A stretch of 64,000 nt of DNA from Nitrospira sp. CG24B (GTDB lineage Bacteria > Nitrospirota > Nitrospiria > Nitrospirales > Nitrospiraceae), in assembly GCA_002869845.2 (NCBI GenBank), contig NEWS02000008.1, positions 213,828 to 277,827 on the forward strand, read 5' to 3'. This document shows, one piece after another, positions 54,659 through 63,896 of this stretch. Positions within the stretch are counted from its first letter, which is position 1; every line of letters begins with the position of its first letter. The notes beneath the pieces were generated by a model. It had not been told where the DNA came from. It made no database searches and saw nothing but the letters and a program-made list of their open reading frames with translations. The translations under genes were made by a program, and so were the position numbers.

Positions 54659-57600
54659 TCACGGCACAGCGGGAGCCGGCGATGAGGTCATATCTCTCGG
54701 TCGCACTCCAGACTCTTCATCCGGCGTCACCAAATCCATCGGCAGGGTCAGCGTGTTCGTTAGAACATCGACGGCCAGTTGGGCCAACCCCGAGAGACCG
54801 GACGCAAAGGACTTCACCGGTAAATAGGTGACCTCAGGATCTTCCAGCGCTCCCTTCGCAGTGAACATCGCCGTGGCGATGCCCTTGCGGTCCCCCGCAA
54901 CGATTCGCCCAAAGAGCGGAATCGTCTTAAGGAATTGTGAGTATGACCCGAACGGACTCACGGCGACGGCCAGATCCAGCTGGTCTGTCGGCAAGTCGTA
55001 ATTCCCGGCAGCTGTAATTTTTAGAATTGGGCTGTCGATGATCAGATTTTCCGTCTGAAACATTCCATCTTGAATGGCCACGGTGGAAGAAATTCTGTTG
55101 TATGGCAGCCCCTCCTTTTCAAGATCGACCTTCCCCTGCAACACAGCCGGGAGATTTAACAGACTAATGATCTTCCAGACTGCCCGCTCGTTCGTTTTCA
55201 GGATGCGACCATTTTCCAACAACAACTCGACTTTGCCGTTCAATGAAGGATAGACCCCATGCGGGTTGCGCCCATGCCCGCGAAGAACGCCGCTGAAGCG
55301 AATCTCTCCCGATGCGCTATGGACCTGCGCTTTGGTCAGCCGCAACAGGTCTTCAAATTCTACTCCGGTCGCCCTGAATGACAGATCAAAATCAGCCGGC
55401 GCGTTGGGGGGAAGTTGCACGACGAGCCGTCCGGCCACGTATCCATGGGTGGACTCTCCGGAAAGACGATCGATATCAAGCATTCCGTCCTGAATATTGA
55501 TTCGAGCGGCAAGCGAACCAACTTTTAGATGCTTGTATCGCCCACGCGCCACGGCCACAGCCATGGTGACGTGGCTGGTCGCCGCCACCGTTTCAAGAAA
55601 CTCCCGGATCGGAGTCCGTTCCCCCTTTGGAATCACCAGGCTCAAATCCAATTGGTTGGACTCGATCTTGCCGGTAATAATCGGCTTCGCCATCCAATTT
55701 CGAACCGTGGCCTCTATGGCGACGTCACTCCCTTGAATCTTAAACGACAGTTGCTTGAATTCGACCTCGTTGCGGGCAACCTTTACGCGGGCATAGAAAT
55801 CTTGCAGATGCCCATCAATCCCTTTCACCAACATCAGCCCGTTCGTCAGCCCCATCCATCCCGTCACCCGCCAGGTCTTCCAATCAGGCTCCTTTCCTTT
55901 GACATCAAGCGAGACTTCGATATTGCCCGCTTCAAGCCCACTTTTGGCTAGCCATTCGGGAAGACTGGGTACCGATAACGTACCGGTCGCCACGGCCATA
56001 TCGATCAGAAAGCCATTCCCGAACTGCATGGTTCCCTTAGCTGGAATGATCGCCGAGGGTAAAACCAGCGCGACGCGATGCAACTTGATGCTGCTAGACT
56101 GAGGCATCACCCCTTCAAACTCCACAGTGGCATGAGGACCGACGGGTTTCGCAATGACCCCAAACGCGACTTTGGCCTCATCCAACACAACGGAGCCTTG
56201 GATATGCGGTCTCGCCGTCGAACCAGAGACTGCAATCGTTGAGCTGACCACCCCCTCGAATGCACTCCGTTCAATCACCGAGGAATGAAACAGCCGAACC
56301 ATCTGCGCCGCATCGCCGCGCGTACGAATAACAACATCCTGATACTGGCTTTGGGGTCCTCCCGTCACCGTACCGTGAACCTGCACGGCGGTTCCCCCAA
56401 GATGTCCGGTCACTTGATCGAACTGTGTGGCTCCATCAGCCAAGACAAATCTACCCTGCATCCCGGTCACACGCTCCGGGACATTCACATGGGTAAAACT
56501 ACCTTGACGAACGGTGATCTCCCCACCGGCAAACGTGATCCCACCAGGCTGATTCAACGGTCCCACGAGGCGAAATGTGGATTGCGCCGTCCCTTCAGCG
56601 TCGCGGATACCCGCAAGCAACTGCGTCACTCGCTCCGCTTTCACGGTCCTCGCCAGAAACTCAACGAGCCGCGCTGCCGCCATCTCTCCCGTAATCTCCA
56701 ATTCCAGCCACGGGCCTGCGTCGAGAAACGACACCTCCGCCTTTCCACCCGTAATCTGCATCGCCCCATACATGCCAGTGACCTTCGCAATGCGAACACG
56801 CCCAGTCTCGACCACCACCACCGCCGCGAGGTCTTTTGCGGCGATCCGATCATTACCGATCAAGCCGCGACCTTCGCTAACATGAAACTCTCCGATCGTC
56901 GAAAGTTGAGGACCCCTCGTGGCAGACCCGGTGAGCGTGGCATCCACCACTTGCACCTTCCCGTCGATCTGGCGATCAGCCAGCAGCGCTGGAAGCTGCG
57001 GATGGATCCAGTCAGGTGGAATGGTTTTCAGGAGCTGAGGAAGGGCAACCAGAGAACTGCTGAACGTGACGGCAAACGTCGGTTGAGGAGTCAGTAGGCC
57101 GGCCAGATTGGCCTTTCCTCTCAGTGTGATGTTATTCAACTGCGCAGTCATGTCTGACAGAACCATGTCATATCCAGACACACCCGGCATTACGCGAACG
57201 GTACTCTTGAGGTTCAACGCTCCTTGAAGATGCGCAGAAACCGGCCTGGGGCCAAGAAAGTCAGCCGCGTCCCGGATGTTGAGATCAGCGGCGTCGATCT
57301 GTCCTTCAAACTGAAATCCTATGGCCGATTCAGCGACCTCTTCACCAGACAACGACACCGAGGGCTCTGCTCGTTTCATCACACCGTCCAGTGACACTGC
57401 CGATACGCCTGATTCTCCTTGATGAGCTGCTGACACATGGACTTCGGCGAACCCACGATCAGGCCGAACCAGCAACCTACACTCGACATGCTCCGCCTTG
57501 AGAGACCGAATGCCATCAGGTCTGGCGGCATCAATAACCGTGACCGTTCCGTTGACAAGCGTCGCCTCTTTGATCATGAGTGTCCGCGCCATCATATCCA

Positions 57601-58018
57601 TCGTGTGCTGGTCGACATCCACCGGCCCGTTCAACTCATCGGAGATATTCCATCGACCGCGTTCGTTCCGCCGAAGCGTCAGCGTTGGCTCTTCGATCAA
57701 CAATCGCTTGCCGACAACTTGCTTTTTGAGGAGTGGCAGGAGGCGTAAGACCAAATCAATACGCTTAGCCGTCAGGACTACCTGCTCTGATTGAGGATCA
57801 TGAATCTTGACCTCGGTGAGTTCCACGCGAATACTCGGGAAGATCACAAACTTGACGCGATGCACGTCGATCTTTCTACCCAGACTCTCCTCGAGCTGTT
57901 CCAAGACAAAATCTTTGAGATAGTCTTGGCCGGTCAGCTCCCTCGAAAATGAGAGAAACGCTACGGCCAACACCGCGAAAGCGAGTACAATCACAAGCGC
58001 AAGCCGAAGACGGAACAC
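54659..58018 (-). CDS. AsmA-like large envelope protein
   Basis: A 1119-residue protein with one N-terminal membrane helix (about 5-24), then a long periplasmic beta-rich region typical of the AsmA/DUF3971 group. AsmA-like N-terminal sequence is seen (LRRNERGRWNIS, VEVTL-type strands), and the C-terminal AsmA-like domain has GEIRFSGVLRGHG. TamB/YhdP/AsmA proteins bridge the envelope and are thought to move phospholipids to the outer membrane. No TamA homologue is nearby. Family call is good; substrate is inference. Confidence 0.82.
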   Translation of the reverse strand: MFRLRLALVIVLAFAVLAVAFLSFSRELTGQDYLKDFVLEQLEESLGRKIDVHRVKFVIFPSIRVELTEVKIHDPQSEQVVLTAKRIDLVLRLLPLLKKQVVGKRLLIEEPTLTLRRNERGRWNISDELNGPVDVDQHTMDMMARTLMIKEATLVNGTVTVIDAARPDGIRSLKAEHVECRLLVRPDRGFAEVHVSAAHQGESGVSAVSLDGVMKRAEPSVSLSGEEVAESAIGFQFEGQIDAADLNIRDAADFLGPRPVSAHLQGALNLKSTVRVMPGVSGYDMVLSDMTAQLNNITLRGKANLAGLLTPQPTFAVTFSSSLVALPQLLKTIPPDWIHPQLPALLADRQIDGKVQVVDATLTGSATRGPQLSTIGEFHVSEGRGLIGNDRIAAKDLAAVVVVETGRVRIAKVTGMYGAMQITGGKAEVSFLDAGPWLELEITGEMAAARLVEFLARTVKAERVTQLLAGIRDAEGTAQSTFRLVGPLNQPGGITFAGGEITVRQGSFTHVNVPERVTGMQGRFVLADGATQFDQVTGHLGGTAVQVHGTVTGGPQSQYQDVVIRTRGDAAQMVRLFHSSVIERSAFEGVVSSTIAVSGSTARPHIQGSVVLDEAKVAFGVIAKPVGPHATVEFEGVMPQSSSIKLHRVALVLPSAIIPAKGTMQFGNGFLIDMAVATGTLSVPSLPEWLAKSGLEAGNIEVSLDVKGKEPDWKTWRVTGWMGLTNGLMLVKGIDGHLQDFYARVKVARNEVEFKQLSFKIQGSDVAIEATVRNWMAKPIITGKIESNQLDLSLVIPKGERTPIREFLETVAATSHVTMAVAVARGRYKHLKVGSLAARINIQDGMLDIDRLSGESTHGYVAGRLVVQLPPNAPADFDLSFRATGVEFEDLLRLTKAQVHSASGEIRFSGVLRGHGRNPHGVYPSLNGKVELLLENGRILKTNERAVWKIISLLNLPAVLQGKVDLEKEGLPYNRISSTVAIQDGMFQTENLIIDSPILKITAAGNYDLPTDQLDLAVAVSPFGSYSQFLKTIPLFGRIVAGDRKGIATAMFTAKGALEDPEVTYLPVKSFASGLSGLAQLAVDVLTNTLTLPMDLVTPDEESGVRPRDMTSSPAPAVP

Positions 58019-58256
58019 ACCACCCCCTTCAGATTACGGACAAGTCCTTATCGGTATCTTACCGGATCAATCATTCAAAATCCATGAAGTCAGCGTTCTA
58101 TAAGGGATTTCTCCACTCAGATTTCATCGTTCCAGGACACCATACGTCCGATCGCCATCCAGACTTAAGACGGAAAAGATCCTCCGAGGTAAACACCACT
58201 TTTTGAGATCGGATCAAGAGTGAGGTCTGATTTTAGCTTACGTGGCCTTCCGACAG

Positions 58257-58286
58257 TTGACAGCGACCAGACATTAGAACTACACA
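58257..58286 (+). promoter_or_regulatory. Possible promoter for phosphoglucomutase
   Basis: TTGACA (58257-58262), 18-base spacer, TACACA (58281-58286, weak). The expected start of the transcript would fall at or next to the ATG at 58293, so the messenger may be leaderless. No ribosome site precedes the ATG, which fits. Confidence 0.35.
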
Positions 58287-58292
58287 TCTCTT

Positions 58293-59939
58293 ATGGCGAC
58301 TCATTCTCATGCAGGACAACCAGCGCCGGCCTCAATTCTCGTGGATGTGGGAAAACTCCTCTCTGCCTATTCGACCGAGACACCTGACCCATCTGTTCGG
58401 GAACAACGCGTGTCATTTGGTACATCAGGGCATCGTGGCTCTTCGTTCAAACGAAGCTTCAATGAAAACCATATCGTGGCGATCACTCAGGCCGTTTGCG
58501 AATACCGGGCTGCGCAGCACACGACGGGGCCGCTGTATTTAGGGAAAGACACGCATGCACTGTCGGGGCCGGCATGTGCAACCGCCCTTGAAATCCTTTC
58601 GGCCAATGGTGTTGAGGTCATGATCGACAAAGACGAGGGCTTCACCCCGACCCCCGCCATCTCTCATGCCATCCTCACCTACAACCGAGGCCGAACATCC
58701 GGTCTGGCCGATGGCATCATCATCACGCCATCGCACAATCCTCCGGAAGACGGTGGTATCAAGTACAACCCGCCGAGCGGTGGCCCAGCTGATACACAGA
58801 TTACAAAGTGGATCGAGGATCGAGCCAATGCCCTTCTAGCCGCCAACCTCCGCGGAGTGACACGTCTTCCGATTGAACAGGCCCGACGGGCATCAACCAC
58901 ACATCAGCACGACTATATCGGGGCCTACGTGAACGATCTGAGCAACGTGGTGGATATGGATACCATCAAAGCCGCAGGACTCAAGCTTGGGATCGACCCG
59001 CTCGGCGGGTCCGGTGTGGCCTACTGGCAACCAATTATTGAACGTTATGGGCTCAATGTTGAGATTGTGAATCCAGCCGTCGATCCAACCTTTCGCTTCA
59101 TGCCGTTGGATTGGGACGGCAAAATCCGCATGGACTGTTCGTCTCCCTACGCCATGGCGAACCTGATCGCCTTAAAAGATCGCTTCGACGTGGCATTTGG
59201 CAATGATGCCGACAATGATCGGCACGGCATCGTCACTCGTTCAGGCTTGATGAATCCGAACCATTACCTGGCCGTCTCGATTGCCTACCTCTTTGCCAGT
59301 CGCCCCGGTTGGAAATCCTACGCCGGAATTGGCAAGACTTTAGTCAGCAGCAGCTTGATCGACCGAGTCGCGGCTAGGCTGAAACAGAAACTGGTGGAAG
59401 TGCCGGTTGGCTTCAAGTGGTTCGTCAGCGGTTTGCTCGATGGCTCGCTTGGCTTTGGCGGAGAGGAAAGCGCCGGTGCCTCGTTCCTCCGACGTGATGG
59501 AACAGTCTGGTCGACTGATAAGGACGGCATCATCATGGACCTGCTGGCTGCCGAAATGATGGCCAAGACCGGCCTTGATCCATCAGAGTTGTACCGAGCC
59601 CTCACGAACGAACTGGGCGAGCCGGTGTATGAACGGATCGATGCGCCTGCCACACCAGAGCAGAAAACTATTCTCTCTAAACTTTCGCCTGAGCAAGTGA
59701 AGGCCACGGAACTGGCTGGCGACAAGATCGTGGTAATGCTCACCAAGGCGCCAGGCAACGGCGCGGCTATCGGTGGCTTGAAAGTCGTGACGGGAAACGG
59801 CTGGTTCGCCGCCAGGCCGTCAGGAACTGAAGATGTGTACAAGCTCTATGCGGAGAGCTTTAAGGGGCACACGCATCTGAAGCAGATACAAGAGGAAGCG
59901 CAGGCACTGATTGCCAAGGCCCTGGCGTCAGCCAAGTGA
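58293..59939 (+). CDS. pgm: Phosphoglucomutase (alpha-D-glucose specific)
   Basis: A 548-residue four-domain enzyme interconverting glucose-1- and glucose-6-phosphate. Seen are [11 protein letters not shown], the active-site Ser loop [18 protein letters not shown] (phosphoserine), metal loop [10 protein letters not shown], sugar loop GGEESAGAS, and phosphate-binding [15 protein letters not shown]. Length matches E. coli Pgm (546). It links central metabolism to glycogen and envelope sugars. A small membrane protein gene and a methyltransferase gene follow. Confidence 0.95.
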   Translation: MATHSHAGQPAPASILVDVGKLLSAYSTETPDPSVREQRVSFGTSGHRGSSFKRSFNENHIVAITQAVCEYRAAQHTTGPLYLGKDTHALSGPACATALEILSANGVEVMIDKDEGFTPTPAISHAILTYNRGRTSGLADGIIITPSHNPPEDGGIKYNPPSGGPADTQITKWIEDRANALLAANLRGVTRLPIEQARRASTTHQHDYIGAYVNDLSNVVDMDTIKAAGLKLGIDPLGGSGVAYWQPIIERYGLNVEIVNPAVDPTFRFMPLDWDGKIRMDCSSPYAMANLIALKDRFDVAFGNDADNDRHGIVTRSGLMNPNHYLAVSIAYLFASRPGWKSYAGIGKTLVSSSLIDRVAARLKQKLVEVPVGFKWFVSGLLDGSLGFGGEESAGASFLRRDGTVWSTDKDGIIMDLLAAEMMAKTGLDPSELYRALTNELGEPVYERIDAPATPEQKTILSKLSPEQVKATELAGDKIVVMLTKAPGNGAAIGGLKVVTGNGWFAARPSGTEDVYKLYAESFKGHTHLKQIQEEAQALIAKALASAK

Positions 59940-59949
59940 GAAGCCAGCT

Positions 59950-60165
59950 ATGTTTCAGCTGGGGAATACCGCAGCCCTGATCTGGAGTATCATCTTCGGA
60001 TCGATCGGTACCGGTTTCGCCATCTATGGCAAAAGACAAAAGGCCATTGTCCCGTTGTGCATTGGAGTGGCCCTCTGCATCTTTCCCTACTTTATCGAGA
60101 ACGTCTACGTGCTCGTCTTTGTCGGAGTGGTGTTGATGGCGATTCCGTATTTTGTGCGGGTATGA
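59950..60165 (+). CDS. Small membrane protein of unknown function
   Basis: A 71-residue protein with two or three membrane helices (AALIWSIIFGSIGTGFAIYG, then IVPLCIGVALCIFPYF and VYVLVFVGVVLMAIPYFV), a loop with a short charged KRQK stretch between. Likely an inner-membrane protein. It starts 10 bases after the pgm stop. No family name recognised beyond being a typical two/three-helix bacterial protein. Confidence 0.7.
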   Translation: MFQLGNTAALIWSIIFGSIGTGFAIYGKRQKAIVPLCIGVALCIFPYFIENVYVLVFVGVVLMAIPYFVRV

Positions 60166-60191
60166 GACCAACATGATTCCTCATTTGTAAC

Positions 60192-60992
60192 ATGAATATT
60201 TCGCCTCTTCTTCGCTGGCCTCTTCCAAAACATGATTATTGGTCCACACCGTTTGCAGAATCGCTGCTTCGTCATTTGGCTCTTTCTCCTGGAATACGCA
60301 TCCTTGATATCGCCTCGGGCCACGGCATCCCGGCCTTCTATCTTGCTGAGCAGATTGGTCCAACCGGAGAAGTACTGGCCATCGATGTGAGTGCCGGTCA
60401 AGTTGCTCGTGCAAGAGCCATTCAAGGTAGGCAATTACCATGGCTCCGCTTCGAATGTATGGACATGCGCTCCCTGCCTCCTGCTCTGCCGGCTTTTGAC
60501 CGCATCACAGGCAATCTCTCCGTCATGTTCTTTCGCCCCAATCGGTTTGAAGCAGTGCGCGGACTCGTCGAACGACTTAATCCAGGAGGTCAGCTCGTCC
60601 TGACCTTTCCTTCCTATGGCACGTTTGATTCACTGTGGCAGCGAGTGGATCAGGCGATGATCCAACAAGGGCTGATCAAGGAACGAGAGCGATTCCAGGA
60701 CTATCTGAAGGAACGTCCGTCAGTGCAAGATGGACGGGACTGGCTGGAAGCACTCGGTCTTGAACGGGTTGAGGCCATGGAGTATCCGCTTGAAGTGGCG
60801 ACTGGCCCTGGTCATGAGTTTCTCCATCACCCGCTGCTGCGTGGCGGCTTTCTCGATGACGTGTATGAATGTTTTGAGGATCAGCGCCTCGCAGAGGAGT
60901 TCATGACCGACAGCGCTCAAGACATTACCCAATTCACCCCGCTGATCGCCCAGCGTTGTGTACTTTCAGGATGGAAACAAACCTCAGATTAA
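60192..60992 (+). CDS. Class I SAM-dependent methyltransferase
   Basis: A 266-residue methyltransferase. Motif I is ILDIASGHGIPAF (about 37-49), the acidic end of beta-2 is VLAIDVSAGQVARA, and motif for beta-4 is DRITGNLSVMFF. The rest, including RLNPGGQLVLTFPS, fits Methyltransf_11-type enzymes. Acceptor unknown. It converges with lipA, overlapping its stop by four bases. Confidence 0.85.
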   Translation: MNISPLLRWPLPKHDYWSTPFAESLLRHLALSPGIRILDIASGHGIPAFYLAEQIGPTGEVLAIDVSAGQVARARAIQGRQLPWLRFECMDMRSLPPALPAFDRITGNLSVMFFRPNRFEAVRGLVERLNPGGQLVLTFPSYGTFDSLWQRVDQAMIQQGLIKERERFQDYLKERPSVQDGRDWLEALGLERVEAMEYPLEVATGPGHEFLHHPLLRGGFLDDVYECFEDQRLAEEFMTDSAQDITQFTPLIAQRCVLSGWKQTSD

Positions 60993-61897
60993 GAAGCTTG
61001 CTTCTCCGCATGATACGAACTTCTGACCAGCGGCCCTGATTCCACATGGCTGAAGCCCATGGCCAACCCCTCTTCTTTTAGTAGTGCAAATTCGGAAGGG
61101 TCATAGAACCGGGCAACGGGCAGGTGCTCTCTCGTCGGCTGGAGATATTGGCCGATAGTGACGATGTCGCAATTGACTGCCCGAAGATCACGCATCACGT
61201 CACGCGCTTCGTCGAGTGTCTCCCCCATGCCAAGAATCAAACCGGACTTCGTTTTCATCCCTTGCTGCTTCGCCCTCGCAAGGAGGTCGATCGACCGCTG
61301 ATATTTCCCCTGCGGGCGAATCGATGGGAAGAGCCGCCTTACTGTTTCAATGTTGTGATTCAGAATCTCCGGCCTTTCCGCACAGACCGTTGCCAGTGCC
61401 TCTTCGTTGCCTTCAAAATCTGGGATCAACACTTCGATCGTGCAAGTCGGGTTCAGCCGTCTGGTCTGTCTGATCGTGCCGGCAAAGGCTGAAGCTCCGC
61501 CATCAGGCAATTCGTCACGATTCACTGATGTGATCACGGCATGTCGCAGACCAAGAGCCCGCACCGCTTCCGCGACACGACCTGGCTCCTTCTCATCTAC
61601 TGCAAGCGGCCTTCCTGTCTCTACTGAACAGTAGTGACACCGCCTGGTGCAGATATCGCCAAGGATCAAAAACGTTGCAGTCCGGGCGTTCCAACATTCC
61701 CACCGGTTCGGACAACGAGCCTCTTCGCAGATCGTGTGGAGCTTGAGCCGCTCCATGGTTTGCTTGATGTCGAGGTAATCAGGTCCAGTACTCGCGCGGA
61801 CCTTAAACCAGGATGGGAGCCGAGGTCGGTCGATGCTTGATGGCTGATGGCTAATGGATGCTGAAGAGCGGAGTTGGTCCAACGGGACAAAACTCAT
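60989..61897 (-). CDS. lipA: Lipoyl synthase
   Basis: A 302-residue radical-SAM enzyme inserting sulphur into octanoyl groups of lipoyl-dependent proteins. The auxiliary Fe-S ligands are C57, C62 and C68 (CEEARCPNRWEC), the radical-SAM ligands C83, C87, C90 (CTRRCHYC), and a final RSSYHAE holds the C-terminal Ser ligand. ATG 61897 overlaps the upstream stop (ATGA). Residues 13-22 are encoded by a short GCTGATGG-type repeat. Confidence 0.95.
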   Translation of the reverse strand: MSFVPLDQLRSSASISHQPSSIDRPRLPSWFKVRASTGPDYLDIKQTMERLKLHTICEEARCPNRWECWNARTATFLILGDICTRRCHYCSVETGRPLAVDEKEPGRVAEAVRALGLRHAVITSVNRDELPDGGASAFAGTIRQTRRLNPTCTIEVLIPDFEGNEEALATVCAERPEILNHNIETVRRLFPSIRPQGKYQRSIDLLARAKQQGMKTKSGLILGMGETLDEARDVMRDLRAVNCDIVTIGQYLQPTREHLPVARFYDPSEFALLKEEGLAMGFSHVESGPLVRSSYHAEKQAS

Positions 61898-62271
61898 GAT
61901 CGCTCTCCATCCCCAGAGCGTGGCCTGAACCAATTCTTCATTTTGTTAAAGAATCCAGACTGCGCCGGCTCAGCTTGTGGAGGATCCGGATATTCCACCC
62001 ACAGTTCCTGTGAACCCAGATAGATCCCGTCGCGAAAACTCCTTTGGGTTTTGAGCTGCCGGTAACCCTGACGATGCAACGTCTGGATCAAGATGGTGAG
62101 TGCCTCATCCTGGGTCGGATGAATCTCCGTCGTGACGCGGACAGTCTCATACCGTAACAACGCTCGATAGCCTTCCCCTACACGTTCAAACTCAACCGGC
62201 CTGCTGAATCCCCGTTCCCGGTTGTCCAACCCGGCGAGCTGATGTTTATCGAGCCCTCCTCCATCCATCAT
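61894..62271 (-). CDS. Hypothetical protein between the Rieske and lipA genes
   Basis: A 125-residue soluble protein. Middle part GYRALLRYETVRVTTEIHPTQDEALTIL is mixed alpha/beta; the C-terminus is basic (KNWFRPRSGDG). No family recognised, and no cysteines are seen, so it is unlikely to hold an Fe-S cluster. Start directly follows the neighbouring stop; its end overlaps lipA by four bases. Position in the Fe-S-type cluster suggests an accessory role, unproven. Confidence 0.6.
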   Translation of the reverse strand: MMDGGGLDKHQLAGLDNRERGFSRPVEFERVGEGYRALLRYETVRVTTEIHPTQDEALTILIQTLHRQGYRQLKTQRSFRDGIYLGSQELWVEYPDPPQAEPAQSGFFNKMKNWFRPRSGDGERS

Positions 62272-62637
62272 TCATGCTAAGGCTCGATACACGGCAACCA
62301 AGTCACTCAACGCAATGGTCTTGTTCTTGAGTATGGCCCGTTCCGCTTGAATCATTTCTCGATTCTTGGGATCGACCGCACTGGATGTGAGACAGGAGGC
62401 GCCAAGCGCCAGAATTCGGTCACACTCGTCGGCGAGCTTTCTCTTCACAACGGGATTCACCGACAAAATCTCCATGAGCTGGCGTCGCGTGTCATCAAGA
62501 TGCCCCTGGAGTTCGGAATCCGGATAGCTCTTCCGAGCTGCTTCATCGAAACAACGATCGAGGTACTGAGTCAAAAAGACGTAGAGGCGCACGAGCGCGG
62601 CCGCGATATCCGTTTGATCGTTCGTAGAGACAGGCAT
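62272..62637 (-). CDS. Hypothetical helical protein
   Basis: A 121-residue, mostly alpha-helical, soluble protein. One Cys lies in LDRCFDEAARKS and others in DECDRILALGASCLTSSA. GGGAG lies 5 bases before the ATG. No family recognised. Co-oriented with the Rieske, Mrp and lipA genes, and its stop abuts the next gene's start region. Confidence 0.6.
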   Translation of the reverse strand: MPVSTNDQTDIAAALVRLYVFLTQYLDRCFDEAARKSYPDSELQGHLDDTRRQLMEILSVNPVVKRKLADECDRILALGASCLTSSAVDPKNREMIQAERAILKNKTIALSDLVAVYRALA

Positions 62638-62684
62638 ACGTTCTCCCTCCGTCTGAGGTAACGGCTGATAGCTAGAGCATGACT

Positions 62685-62996
62685 TCAGACATCCAGCAAT
62701 ACCTTCACATCGTTGCCTTCGATTTTTACTTGATAGGCTTCCACCTTCGAGGATGGGTTATTCATGCACGAGCCGGTCGTCACATCGAACCGCCAGCCAT
62801 GCCACGGACAGGTGACGATGTTGCCTTCCAACTCTCCCTCGCCCAATGGCCCCTCCCGATGGCAACAGGTGTTGTTGATCGCATGGATCGTCCCATCCAC
62901 ATTGAATACGGCCAGGGTCTTCCCATTGGCTTCTGCCACAATCCCATGCCCTCGCTGTACATCTGTTAGGGCTGCAACACGCACGAACTCCTCCAT
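62685..62996 (-). CDS. Rieske-type ferredoxin
   Basis: A 103-residue [2Fe-2S] Rieske protein with the two ligand boxes C44-C-H46 (TCCHREGPLG) and C63-P-W-H66 (CPWHGWRFD). The GC-H-box-type spacing and lack of a membrane helix point to a soluble ferredoxin as in dioxygenase or nitrite-reductase small subunits. GGGAGGG lies just before the ATG. Electron partner is unknown; mrp is upstream in the same run. Confidence 0.9.
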   Translation of the reverse strand: MEEFVRVAALTDVQRGHGIVAEANGKTLAVFNVDGTIHAINNTCCHREGPLGEGELEGNIVTCPWHGWRFDVTTGSCMNNPSSKVEAYQVKIEGNDVKVLLDV

Positions 62997-63020
62997 GCCT
63001 TCCCTCCCATATGAAACCGC

Positions 63021-63896
63021 TCAATTGGTACTAAACGGCTGCTTGATCTTCTTAAGTAAACTATCGACTGACAGGCCAGTTTTCTCAGCACCACCGAGTG
63101 CTCCCATAATCTTCTTGGCAATATCCCGAAACGCCTCAGCCTGAGGGGATGCCGGATCGGCCACGACGATGGGATGGCCGGTATCGCCCCCATCTCGAAT
63201 GGCCGGATCAATCGGGATCCGGCCAAGAAATGGCAGATCAAGCTTGGCTGCTGCCCGCTCGCCCCCACCATAGGAGAAAATCTCCGTCCGCTCACCACAG
63301 TGGCCACACACAAAGTGGCTCATATTCTCGATAATGCCCAGAAGCGGAACATTGACTTTTTGAAACATCGCCATGCCTTTGCGAACATCGTAGAGCGCAA
63401 CTTCTTGAGGCGTGGTCACGGTGATCGCCCCAGCTAACGGAACCATTTGCGACAAGGAGAGCTGCACATCACCGGTGCCTGGCGGTAGATCGATCAGCAG
63501 GTAATCCAACTCACCCCAGAGCACATCTCGGAAAAAAGCTTGCAGGTATTGATGGACCATCGGACCACGCCAGACCAGCGCGGTTTCTTCCGGCACGAGG
63601 AACGCCATGGAAATTAATTTTACCCCATAGTTCTCAACGGGAATGATTTTGCCGTCCTTCTGTTCAGGGCCGGTGGTACACCCCATCATCATCGGGATAT
63701 TAGGACCGTAGAGATCCGCGTCCAGGAGACCGACCTTCGCACCGGCCAGCGCCAAAGCACAAGCCAGATTCGACGACACGGTGGACTTACCGACTCCACC
63801 CTTTCCACTGCTGATCGCAACGACATGTTTGACACCAGGAATCAAATTATCTTTTCCCTGGGATTGCTGCGTCCCATGGGCATGTTCATCAGCCAT
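63021..63896 (-). CDS. Mrp/ApbC-type Fe-S cluster carrier ATPase
   Basis: A 291-residue P-loop protein with the deviant Walker A GKGGVGKS (31-38), a switch region DLYGPNIP, PPGTGDVQL, and the CGHCGE CxxC-type pair that binds an Fe-S cluster. Mrp/ApbC/Nbp35 proteins carry clusters to target enzymes. ATG 63896 is used (GGAG 7 bases upstream). First gene of the run that contains a Rieske ferredoxin and LipA, both Fe-S proteins. Confidence 0.9.
   Translation of the reverse strand: MADEHAHGTQQSQGKDNLIPGVKHVVAISSGKGGVGKSTVSSNLACALALAGAKVGLLDADLYGPNIPMMMGCTTGPEQKDGKIIPVENYGVKLISMAFLVPEETALVWRGPMVHQYLQAFFRDVLWGELDYLLIDLPPGTGDVQLSLSQMVPLAGAITVTTPQEVALYDVRKGMAMFQKVNVPLLGIIENMSHFVCGHCGERTEIFSYGGGERAAAKLDLPFLGRIPIDPAIRDGGDTGHPIVVADPASPQAEAFRDIAKKIMGALGGAEKTGLSVDSLLKKIKQPFSTN

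Noticed and set aside
56285-57097. 270-codon plus-strand ORF inside the AsmA-like gene
   Set aside because: Antisense to the long AsmA-like reading frame; rich in His, Arg and Pro with no domain, typical of a shadow frame.
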